7,926 nucleotides of DNA from Clostridiaceae bacterium (GCA_012512865.1 JAAZDH010000233.1:1-7926), one strand, 5' to 3'. Positions 1 through 5,581 are shown, counted from the stretch's first letter. Translations and numbers: made by a program. Notes: a model not told the origin generated them from the letters alone.

Positions 1-128
1 GTTGTCTTGCCTGAACCATTTGGCCCAAGCAAACCAAAAACCTCCCCTTCTCTCACTGAAAAAGACAGATCATTAACCGCTGCCAGATCGCCATAACGTT
101 TTACCAGGTTTTCAACTTCTATAACCAT
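1..128 (-). CDS. ABC transporter ATP-binding protein, N-terminal fragment
   Basis: The first 42 residues of an ABC ATPase, cut by the left window edge. Reading from the ATG at 128, the protein starts MVIEVENLVKRYGDLAAV and runs through the first beta strands of the nucleotide-binding domain to a Walker A motif, GPNGSGKT, at the edge. The aromatic A-loop position is the Tyr of KRYGD. In this family the domain hydrolyses ATP on the cytoplasmic side to drive a membrane permease; the permease and substrate lie outside the window. The Walker B, signature and H-loop motifs cannot be checked. A purine-rich GGGAGCGGGGG stretch lies just upstream of the chosen ATG. A second in-frame ATG seven codons upstream (at 149) has no good ribosome binding site, so the start at 128 is preferred. 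Confidence 0.93.
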   Translation of the reverse strand, partial: MVIEVENLVKRYGDLAAVNDLSFSVREGEVFGLLGPNGSGKT

Positions 129-192
129 TTTAACTGCCCCCGCTCCCATTACTTGCCGATCATCAACAAATACAAATGTTATTTCTTTACTA

Positions 193-222
193 ATATTAAC
201 ATATTCCACTTTACATTGTAAA
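193..222 (-). promoter_or_regulatory. Candidate promoter of the ABC transporter gene
   Basis: On the minus strand there is a -35-like TTTACA (complement of 217-222), an 18-base spacer and TAATAT (complement of 193-198). The -10 is preceded by TGT, giving an extended TGnTAATAT. It would leave a leader of roughly 60 bases before the ATG at 128. The -35 sits inside the near-palindrome TTTACATTGTAAA at 210-222, which recurs upstream of the ferredoxin gene. This is pattern matching only. Confidence 0.35.
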
Positions 223-396
223 CGTTTGGTATTATTTTATTTTCGCTATAATCTGGCAACATAAAAATGGAATAGTCAACCGCTTATTGCCCGCAAAAAA
301 TGATTTCTCCCAAGAAAATGCCTTAGCCCTGCTTTTGATATAATTCTTAATACTGTTGTTTTTTTTTATTGTTTATTGTATTATTAAAATGTCAAT

Positions 397-521
397 TATT
401 GATTATTGATTTTTGATTGTTTATTGTTGATTTTTACTGTTAGTTGTTAATTGTTAACTGTTAACTATTGATTGTTGATTATTATCTGTTAATTGTTGAT
501 TGTTATCTTATGATTGTTGAT
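397..521. repeat. Degenerate heptanucleotide tandem repeat, consensus TGTTRAY
   Basis: The stretch divides into 18 consecutive units: 17 of exactly seven bases and one of six (432-437). Examples are TATTGAT at 397, 404 and 466; TGTTGAT at 425, 473, 494 and 515; TGTTAAT at 445 and 487; and TGTTAAC at 452 and 459. The strand shown is rich in T and very poor in C. No unit array reads as a plausible protein. It lies in the spacer between divergent genes. It looks like an old slippage-generated microsatellite; a role in transcription or DNA bending is not shown. Confidence 0.85.
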
Positions 522-570
522 TTTAATATGTTCTTTTGTATATACTTTTACTAGTATAAATTGTATAAGT

Positions 571-608
571 ATGCATATGTAAATATGCGTATGTAAATAT
601 GTGTATAC
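571..608. repeat. 14-base tandem repeat next to the UROD-like gene
   Basis: ATGCATATGTAAAT (571-584) is followed by ATGCGTATGTAAAT (585-598, one mismatch), then a partial third copy ATGTGTATAC (599-608). It ends 12 bases before the ribosome binding site of the UROD-like gene, so it would lie in the promoter or the 5' leader. The 14-base period is twice the seven-base period of the array just upstream. Confidence 0.75.
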
Positions 609-632
609 TCTCGATACTCGAAAGGAGCAGCC

Positions 633-1643
633 ATGAACTCAAGGGAACGTGTTTTAAGGGTGTTAAAACAGGAAGAAGTGGATAGATTACCGCGGCACTT
701 ATGGTACCTGCCGGGAGTAATAATGTTCAGGGAAGCTGAACTGGCCGAAGTTTTAAAAAAATACCCGAATGACATTGAACCCCCTGTTTATCGATATGGA
801 CATGGCAAAAGATGCACGGGGAATCCATCAAGAGTAGGCATGTACACGGATGCATGGGGTTCGGTGTGGCATGTAAAAGAGGAGGGGGTTGTGGGTGAAG
901 TAAAAGAATTTCCGCTTGCGGAATGGACAGCTCTTGATACATATAAATTACCCTGGGAGTTGCTTTATGAAGCTGACATGTCGGAAGTCAACATAAGCTG
1001 TGCCCGGTCCGACAAGTTTATTCTTGCAGGTACCGAAACCCGTCCATTTGAGAGAATGCAGTTTTTGAGGGGAACTGAAAATCTCTTCATGGACTTGGCT
1101 TACGGGGTTAAAGAGATTTATAAATTGCGCGACATGCTCCATGAATTTAACTTAAGGGAAATGGAAATGTGGGCAAACACCGATGTGGACGGCGTTTCTT
1201 TCATGGATGACTGGGGAACCCAGAAGACATTGCTTATCTCCCCCAGGCTCTGGAGAGAATTTTTCAAGCCTCTTTACAAGGATTATTGCGATATACTACA
1301 CAAAAAGGGCAAATTCGCATTTTTCCATTCCGACGGAAATATTGAGCAGATATACCCTGACTTGATAGAAATCGGTGTGGATGCAGTCAATTCACAGTTG
1401 TTCTGCATGGATATTGAAAGGCTTGGAGAATTGTATGCAGGAAAAATCACTTTCTGGGGCGAAATTGACAGGCAGCATGTCCTTCCTTTTGGTACCAAGG
1501 AAGATGTAAAGAAAGCGGTGAGACGTGTTGCAGGTGCGTTGATAAAAGGCAAAAGGACCGGTGTTATTGCCCAATGCGAGTGGGGCAACAAGGACCCGAA
1601 GGAGAACATTGAAACCGTTTTCGAAACCTGGGATGCTATTTAA
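633..1643 (+). CDS. UROD/MtaA-family protein (methyltransferase-like)
   Basis: A 336-residue member of the uroporphyrinogen decarboxylase superfamily, which also includes cobalamin:coenzyme M methyltransferases such as MtaA and CmuA. Supporting segments are FMDDWGTQ (190-197) and ISPRLWREFFKPLYK (202-216), a FFHSDGNIEQIYP stretch (230-242), a GVDAVNSQ strand (248-255), FWGEIDRQHVLPFG (274-287), and the C-terminal CEWGNKDPKEN (315-325). It lacks the N-terminal arginine motif (RQAGR-like) of HemE, and no haem genes are nearby, so a haem role is unlikely. MtaA-type enzymes bind zinc through His-x-Cys and a distal Cys. Here the equivalents appear to be His232, Asp234 and Cys315, so one ligand is changed. 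AAAGGAG at 621-627 lies five bases before the ATG and fixes the start. It is apparently monocistronic; no corrinoid protein or activase is visible, so the substrate is unknown. Confidence 0.88.
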   Translation: MNSRERVLRVLKQEEVDRLPRHLWYLPGVIMFREAELAEVLKKYPNDIEPPVYRYGHGKRCTGNPSRVGMYTDAWGSVWHVKEEGVVGEVKEFPLAEWTALDTYKLPWELLYEADMSEVNISCARSDKFILAGTETRPFERMQFLRGTENLFMDLAYGVKEIYKLRDMLHEFNLREMEMWANTDVDGVSFMDDWGTQKTLLISPRLWREFFKPLYKDYCDILHKKGKFAFFHSDGNIEQIYPDLIEIGVDAVNSQLFCMDIERLGELYAGKITFWGEIDRQHVLPFGTKEDVKKAVRRVAGALIKGKRTGVIAQCEWGNKDPKENIETVFETWDAI

Positions 1644-1673
1644 AAAATCATGTTTTTCGAGCTTTTAATAAAA

Positions 1674-1709
1674 AACCAGGTGGAGTTCTTTCTCCACCTG
1701 GTTAATTTA
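1674..1709. terminator. Bidirectional intrinsic terminator between UROD-like gene and ferredoxin
   Basis: A perfect 12-base-pair stem: AACCAGGTGGAG (1674-1685), loop TTCTTT, CTCCACCTGGTT (1692-1703). On the plus strand it is followed by TAATTTA, a weak T tract, 30 bases after the UROD-like stop. On the minus strand it is followed by TTTTTTATT (complement of 1665-1673), a strong tract suited to ending the ferredoxin transcript. It fits the convergent gene arrangement. Confidence 0.88.
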
Positions 1710-1800
1710 CTGTCCATTTTTAATCCTGCTAACGCACTGCCTATTTTTATTTTATCAAGATGTTGTTCACCTGGTTAAGGCCGCGATTATATCGTTTGCT

Positions 1801-1829
1801 GCCCTATTCTATCTTATTGCCCTATTCTA
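1801..1829. repeat. Short direct repeat after the ferredoxin gene
   Basis: GCCCTATTCTA occurs at 1801-1811 and again at 1819-1829, an 18-base spacing, followed by a third partial CTATTCTATC. The second copy abuts the ferredoxin stop codon (complement of 1830-1832). It would be in the 3' untranslated region of the ferredoxin transcript. No function is apparent. Confidence 0.6.
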
Positions 1830-2018
1830 CTATTCTATCTTTATAGCCTCCACCGGGCATTGTTGTTCTGCTTCTTTCGCAGAATCTATCAAGTCATCCG
1901 GTATAACCATGTATGCTGCCACAGCTTTCCCATCGTCATCCATGCTGAATATTTCCGGGCATATATCCGCACAAAGGCCACAACCAATGCAAATATCCTT
2001 GTCAACATAAGCTCTCAT
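1830..2018 (-). CDS. Single-cluster [4Fe-4S] ferredoxin
   Basis: A 62-residue soluble electron carrier. It shows C10-x2-C13-x2-C16-x3-C20-P near the N-terminus and C54-P near the C-terminus, with the acidic core MDDDGKA between them. Length and layout match the one-cluster ferredoxins typified by Thermotoga maritima, where three N-terminal Cys and the distal Cys hold a low-potential [4Fe-4S] cluster. In that protein the fourth N-terminal Cys pairs in a disulfide with a Cys eight residues before the distal one. Here that position is Ser46, so Cys20 has no partner. GGGAGG (complement of 2027-2032) lies eight bases before the ATG. The gene stands alone, converging on the UROD-like gene and ending before the strong hairpin at 1674-1703. 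Its redox partners are not in the window. Confidence 0.95.
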   Translation of the reverse strand: MRAYVDKDICIGCGLCADICPEIFSMDDDGKAVAAYMVIPDDLIDSAKEAEQQCPVEAIKIE

Positions 2019-2071
2019 GAAAACCGCCTCCCATATTTCCTTTTGCTACTTATATTTTCCCTGCACATTAC

Positions 2072-2100
2072 ATTGTAAACATCAAATATCATAACATCAA
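2072..2100 (-). promoter_or_regulatory. Candidate promoter of the ferredoxin gene
   Basis: Minus strand: TTGATG (complement of 2095-2100), a 17-base spacer and TACAAT (complement of 2072-2077). It predicts a leader of about 45-50 bases. An alternative reading uses TTTACA (complement of 2074-2079) as -35 with TATAAG 19 bases downstream. The segment 2067-2079 is the near-palindrome ATTACATTGTAAA shared with the ABC-gene promoter region. Confidence 0.4.
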
Positions 2101-2149
2101 GTATTAATTAAAAAATTTTATCATTTTCTTAACTTGTTATTCTTTTTTT

Positions 2150-2173
2150 AGCAGGCTTTTAAGCACGCTTTTA
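2150..2173. repeat. 12-base tandem duplication downstream of the PlsY-like gene
   Basis: AGCAGGCTTTTA (2150-2161) is followed directly by AGCACGCTTTTA (2162-2173), 11 of 12 identical. It lies just past the PlsY-like stop codon. Read on the minus strand in the frame shifted from the PlsY-like gene, the duplication gives KSVLKSLL before a stop at 2137-2139. Confidence 0.6.
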
Positions 2174-2206
2174 ACAGGTTTCCCAGCTTGGATAATCCCT
2201 GGGAGC

Positions 2207-2860
2207 TTACCATCCCGGTGATTCCTTATCCTCTTGTTGGTATTCTTCAAAAACGGCTTTACTGAACCTTTTGCTGAACTTATAGAGTTTTTTGCTGTTC
2301 TTATATGCAAGTATCAACAAATTGCCAATCCATAATGCAAATATATGCGGGTGAAATCCCCTGTAAAACAAGTATAATCCCAGGGTTAGCATCCCTGCTG
2401 TTACCATGAAGGCGTTGGCCTCGGTGGAAGGTGATTTCCCTCTATTAATAAACTTTGCCGCCACCAGGAAAACAGCAAGTATTACGGCGTAAACAAAGGA
2501 TACCTCAAACCTGGTTACTGCGCTCCATACCCCGAAAGACACGGCAATACCCTTTCCGCCGCGACCTTTTAAAAACGGGGAAAAAGCATGTCCCAGGATC
2601 GGGGCAATTGCAACCGGCACAATGGCCATACCCTTTGCGTATCCTCCAGAAAGAAGCACGACAAGCGGGAAATATCCCTTTGAAAAGTCAAGGAATACTC
2701 CAAGCAAGCCCATGCCGGGACCCGCCGCATGCCACAGGTTAAATGCGCCGGGGTTGCCGTCTCCTACCTGGCGCAGGTCTTTTTTCACCAGCCGGCCAAT
2801 CCAGTACGAAAACATGAGAGAACCGCATAAAAATTCCATTATCATGTATAAAATTATCAA
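2207..2860 (-). CDS. PlsY-family membrane acyltransferase (YgiH-like)
   Basis: A 217-residue multi-pass membrane protein of the PlsY family, whose best-known members move an acyl group from acyl-phosphate to glycerol-3-phosphate. Visible motifs: GSLMFSYWIG at 13-22 (family GSIPFGY-like), VGDGNPGAFN at 32-41 (family GSGNxGATN), DFSKGYFP at 58-65, and GHAFSPFLKGRGGKG at 90-104 (family GHxFPxFxxFKGGKG). Several near-invariant positions differ, which suggests a paralogue rather than the housekeeping enzyme. The start is taken as TTG at 2860. It sits five bases after a GGAGG in a purine-rich stretch, and its TTGA overlaps the TGA of the upstream glycosyltransferase, a classic coupling arrangement. 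An ATG five codons later is too far from the ribosome binding site. The longer frame back to 3016 lies inside the glycosyltransferase. The C-terminus has a charged extension. Confidence 0.9.
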   Translation of the reverse strand: MIILYMIMEFLCGSLMFSYWIGRLVKKDLRQVGDGNPGAFNLWHAAGPGMGLLGVFLDFSKGYFPLVVLLSGGYAKGMAIVPVAIAPILGHAFSPFLKGRGGKGIAVSFGVWSAVTRFEVSFVYAVILAVFLVAAKFINRGKSPSTEANAFMVTAGMLTLGLYLFYRGFHPHIFALWIGNLLILAYKNSKKLYKFSKRFSKAVFEEYQQEDKESPGW

Positions 2861-3960
2861 GTCCCCCTCCCCCTTCTTACCGGAATCCGTCTCCCTTTCC
2901 AGGAGACATAACCAAGACATGTAACCATCCATATTGAATATATCATGATGAAAATAAACAAGGCAGATGAAAGAAAGTGCAGTACTGGTACAATTTTCCC
3001 ATAGCTTCCGGTCCACCTGTTGATATAAATGATTTGCATGGTATAAAGAAGGTATAATACCACAAATGCCATCGCCCAGGGGTGCCCAAATGCAACCAAA
3101 AACATGGTTGCATACTCGGCAGCCAGGAGCCCCGCCATCCAGGCAGCAATTAAAGCTACCGTTACCGGTTTTAGAACCGCAGTACTTAAGACCGCCCCCT
3201 TTCCAAAACCCTGCACAAGGCTCTTGAGTCCGCCAGGGTACATCCTGAAGGAAACCATGTTGTAACCAATGTAATTATTCACGCTGATACCGGCTTCCGC
3301 AAATTTCCTGCCAAGGCCCAGGTCATCAAGAAGTTCTCCCTGGATACTGCTATGTCCGTTGATTTTCTCATAGTCCTCACGGGTGACAACGATGCAGGAA
3401 CCATATAGCCCTTTATTCCCGTTATTCCTCTCAAAGGGTGAAGTAAAGGCAAATATCCCCAGCAAGCAAGGAAGCTGTGCCAGCCTTTCATAAAATTCTT
3501 CAGTGTAATGGTAGGGTACAACGGAAATAACACCACCTGACCGTTCCCTTGTATGTATCAAAGCCTCCAGTGCACCCGGCGCAAGCCTTACATCGGCATC
3601 AAGAAAAACGAGCAGGTCGCCCGAACAGTTCAAGTACCCGTTCCATACCGCCCAGTTTTTCCCGGTCCAGCCACCGGGAAGGGTGGTGTTTCGAATCACC
3701 CGGGCACCATAACTGGCAGCAATTTCTGCGGTCCTGTCGGAAGAGGAGTCGTCTACTACGATAATTTCAAAAGGATTAATAGTCTGTTCCTTAAGAGATT
3801 GGAGAATAAAGGGAAGGTTTTTTTCCTCGTTCCTTGCCGGAATAATCACGGAAATCCTGCAGTCGTCCCTTGGCAGCCCGCCGCCCTTGTAAAGTAAAAC
3901 CTTTGCAAACAGGATAAACCCGGAAATGAATCCCAGCAAAAATATGGGAAAAAATATCAT
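2857..3960 (-). CDS. CrtQ-like membrane glycosyltransferase, GT2 family
   Basis: A 367-residue family 2 glycosyltransferase. An N-terminal membrane segment (about 1-24) is followed by the GT-A domain: SVIIPARNEEKN (37-48), VVDDSSSD (68-75), the DxD-type LDADVR (120-125) that binds nucleotide sugar with metal, and the acidic LLDDLGLG (210-217) near the catalytic base position. Three or more hydrophobic segments follow at roughly 262-290, 295-312 and 325-348. PYHYTEEFYE (149-158), SFRMYPGGLKSL (237-248), the LLYTMQIIY stretch (304-312) and the WKGR end recall, from memory, CrtQ, the staphyloxanthin glucosyltransferase. No carotenoid gene is in the window. It overlaps the PlsY-like gene by four bases, so both are translated together. 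AAAGGAAG lies about nine bases before the ATG. The true acceptor is unknown. Confidence 0.9.
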   Translation of the reverse strand: MIFFPIFLLGFISGFILFAKVLLYKGGGLPRDDCRISVIIPARNEEKNLPFILQSLKEQTINPFEIIVVDDSSSDRTAEIAASYGARVIRNTTLPGGWTGKNWAVWNGYLNCSGDLLVFLDADVRLAPGALEALIHTRERSGGVISVVPYHYTEEFYERLAQLPCLLGIFAFTSPFERNNGNKGLYGSCIVVTREDYEKINGHSSIQGELLDDLGLGRKFAEAGISVNNYIGYNMVSFRMYPGGLKSLVQGFGKGAVLSTAVLKPVTVALIAAWMAGLLAAEYATMFLVAFGHPWAMAFVVLYLLYTMQIIYINRWTGSYGKIVPVLHFLSSALFIFIMIYSIWMVTCLGYVSWKGRRIPVRRGRGT

Positions 3961-3993
3961 ACGGAATAACTTCCTTTCCTTTAATTGATTATA

Positions 3994-4122
3994 TTATTCG
4001 GTCTTCCCCGTATTTTTTGTCTTCCCGGTTGTTTCCGTCTTTCCATCTGCTTCAGTCTTCCCAGTATTTTCCGTCTTCCCGGTTTTTTCGTATTCCCGAT
4101 ACTTTTTGCTTTCGCGGTCCTT
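3994..4122 (-). other. Open TGKTE-repeat stretch in the serS frame
   Basis: Continuing in the serS reading frame beyond its TAA, there are stops at 4174-4176 and 4123-4125, then 42 open codons to a TAA at 3994-3996. The last 29 codons read as TGKTEN, TGKTEA, DGKTET, TGKTKN, TGKTE. The fourth residue (Thr) is encoded by ACG, ACT, ACG, ACA and ACC, and the first Thr by ACC, ACT, ACC and ACG, so most variation is silent. No start codon or ribosome binding site precedes it. It may be the remnant of a hydrophilic C-terminal tail cut off by stop codons, or chance order in a repeat. It is not called as a gene. Confidence 0.4.
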
Positions 4123-4216
4123 TCACCTTCCCGATCCTTTTTGCCTTCGGGGTCTTTTCGTCTTCACAACCTTTTACGGCTTCCCGGACTTTTCGTCTCC
4201 TTTTTCTCCTTGCTTT
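4001..4216. repeat. 17-18-base purine/pyrimidine tandem repeat, about 12 units
   Basis: It fills most of the 264-base gap between the serS stop and the glycosyltransferase start. On the plus strand the best units begin GTCTTCCC at 4001, 4019, 4037 (GTCTTTCC), 4055 and 4073, exactly 18 bases apart. More diverged units continue to about 4216, with TTCCC-like cores alternating at 17- and 18-base steps. The plus strand is strongly pyrimidine-biased and the minus (mRNA-sense) strand is rich in GGGAAGAC. The regular spacing and graded decay indicate tandem expansion followed by mutation. No terminator hairpin is seen here, so read-through from serS into the GT2/PlsY pair is possible. Confidence 0.9.
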
Positions 4217-4224
4217 CCCTTCCT

Positions 4225-5508
4225 TTACTTGATAACGGTTTTCCCACCCATGTAGGGCTGCAACACGGCAGGTATTTTTACCGAGCCATCCGCATCCAGG
4301 TTGTTTTCAAGGAAGGCAATTAGTGCCCTTGGAGGGGCGACCACCGTATTGTTCAGGGTATGGGGATAATATTTTGTTTTCCCGTCCTTGGCCTGCACCC
4401 TTATTCTCAAGCGGCGGGCCTGGGCTTCACCCAGGTTGGAACAGCTTCCCACCTCGAAGTACTTCTTCTGCCTGGGAGACCAGGCTTCCACGTCCACGGA
4501 TTTAACCTTCAGGTCGGCCAAATCCCCCGAACAGCATTCCAGGACCCTGACCGGGATGTCCAGTGAGCGGAAGAAATCCACGGTATTCTGCCATAACCTG
4601 TTAAACCACATCATGCTATCTTCAGGTTTGCACACCACTATCATCTCTTGTTTTTCGAATTGATGAATGCGGTATACCCCTCTTTCTTCGATGCCATGGG
4701 CACCTTTTTCCTTCCTGAAGCAGGGAGAATAACTTGTCAGCGCTTGAGGCAGTTCATCTTCCTCCAGTATGGTGTCAATAAACTTGCCTATCATGGAATG
4801 CTCACTGGTTCCAATCAGGAACAGGTCTTCACCTTCAATCTTGTACATCATGTTTTCCATTTCTGCAAAGCTCATTACTCCTGTTACAACTTCGCTGCGA
4901 ATCATAAATGGAGGAATATAGTAGGTAAAACCACGTTCAATCATAAAATCCCTTGCATAGCTGATAACTGCCGAATGAAGCCTTGCGATATCTCCAACCA
5001 GGTAGTAAAAACCATTCCCCGCTACTTTCCTGGCACTTTCCAGGTCAATTCCTCCCAATCTTTCCATTATATCTACATGGTATGGAATTTCAAAATCCGG
5101 CACTACCGGCTCTCCAAAACGTTCCAGTTCAACATTTTCCCTTTCATCCCTTCCAATGGGAACGCTGTCGTCAATAATGTTCGGGATGTTCATCAAGACA
5201 CTCTTTATTTTCTCTTCCAGCTCCCTTTCTTTTTCTTCCAATTCCGCAAGACGCCCGGAATCTGCAGCAACTTTTTTCTTTAGCTCTTCGGCTTCCTCTT
5301 TTTTCCCCTGGGCGATCATCCCGCCTATTTGCTTGGAAATCCTGTTCCTTTCATGTCTTAACCTTTCTGCTTCCTGCTTTACCGCCCTGTTTTCGGCATC
5401 CAGGGCAATAACCTCATCCACCAGGGGTAGCTTGCTGTCCTGGAACTTCTTTTTAATATTTTGCTTTACTATACCAGGATTTTCTCTTATGAATTTCAAA
5501 TCCAGCAT
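4225..5508 (-). CDS. serS: Seryl-tRNA synthetase, with divergent signatures
   Basis: A 427-residue class II synthetase that charges tRNA-Ser (and normally tRNA-Sec) with serine in the cytoplasm. The N-terminal coiled-coil tRNA-binding arm spans about 28-108 (heptad-like E/K/R-rich helices). The catalytic core shows TSE at 234-236 (serine-binding TxE), motif 2 CFRKEKGAHGIEERGVYRIHQFEKQE (263-288, written here in two parts: CFRKEKGAHG and IEERGVYRIHQFEKQE), EVGSCSNLGEAQARR at 352-366, and motif 3 around Arg394 with PYMGGK at 418-423. The length is typical. TSEH, GAHG and the APPRAL motif 3 differ from the usual bacterial TAEV, GSAG and VGRT forms and recall archaeal-branch SerRS. The start is the ATG at 5508, seven bases after AAGGAGG (complement of 5516-5522); an ATG six codons upstream overlaps that site and is rejected. 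No T-box was found upstream. Confidence 0.95.
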   Translation of the reverse strand: MLDLKFIRENPGIVKQNIKKKFQDSKLPLVDEVIALDAENRAVKQEAERLRHERNRISKQIGGMIAQGKKEEAEELKKKVAADSGRLAELEEKERELEEKIKSVLMNIPNIIDDSVPIGRDERENVELERFGEPVVPDFEIPYHVDIMERLGGIDLESARKVAGNGFYYLVGDIARLHSAVISYARDFMIERGFTYYIPPFMIRSEVVTGVMSFAEMENMMYKIEGEDLFLIGTSEHSMIGKFIDTILEEDELPQALTSYSPCFRKEKGAHGIEERGVYRIHQFEKQEMIVVCKPEDSMMWFNRLWQNTVDFFRSLDIPVRVLECCSGDLADLKVKSVDVEAWSPRQKKYFEVGSCSNLGEAQARRLRIRVQAKDGKTKYYPHTLNNTVVAPPRALIAFLENNLDADGSVKIPAVLQPYMGGKTVIK

Positions 5509-5581
5509 GATTCTGCCTCCTTGCATAGCTTTGTTTATATCAAGTTCACATTACATATTTTAGTTGTGTTTCTTAGTTAAC

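Larger units (their letters stand above)
129..632. other. 504-base divergent AT-rich spacer
   Basis: No gene is seen between the divergent ABC ATPase and UROD-like starts. Present are the candidate minus-strand promoter and 13-base near-palindrome (193-222), a plus-strand TATAAT at 247-252 without a convincing -35, a long T run around 355-368, the heptanucleotide repeat at 397-521, and a 14-base tandem repeat at 571-608 next to the UROD-like ribosome binding site. If TATAAT at 247-252 is a real -10, the UROD-like mRNA would have a leader of over 370 bases that includes the repeats. Confidence 0.6.

Noticed and set aside
397..521. CRISPR array
   Set aside because: Units are seven bases with no spacers between them, and no cas gene is present.
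551..775. Minus-strand ORF over the UROD-like start
   Set aside because: It overlaps the 14-base repeat and the UROD-like coding start and has low-complexity Tyr/Ile content with no ribosome binding site.
633..1643. True uroporphyrinogen decarboxylase (HemE)
   Set aside because: The N-terminal substrate-binding arginine motif is missing and no other haem genes are nearby; the sequence fits the methyltransferase-like branch better.
2174..2206. Terminator after the PlsY-like gene
   Set aside because: A small CCCAG/CTGGG stem exists, but no T tract follows it on the minus strand, so it is too weak to call.
2861..3016. N-terminal extension of the PlsY-like frame starting at 3016
   Set aside because: It lies wholly inside the glycosyltransferase, has no family similarity, and the TTG at 2860 has the ribosome binding site and coupling overlap.
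4001..4216. CRISPR array
   Set aside because: The 17-18-base units are directly adjacent with no unique spacers, and they decay gradually to one side.
3985..4323. Plus-strand hydrophobic ORF of 112 residues with LPG-like repeats
   Set aside because: It is the antisense of the tandem repeat and the end of serS. The open frame comes from the pyrimidine-rich repeat having few stops; no ribosome binding site was seen.
4648..5283. Plus-strand ORF of 211 residues antisense to serS
   Set aside because: It is a shadow of the well-supported serS coding frame and has no recognisable domain.
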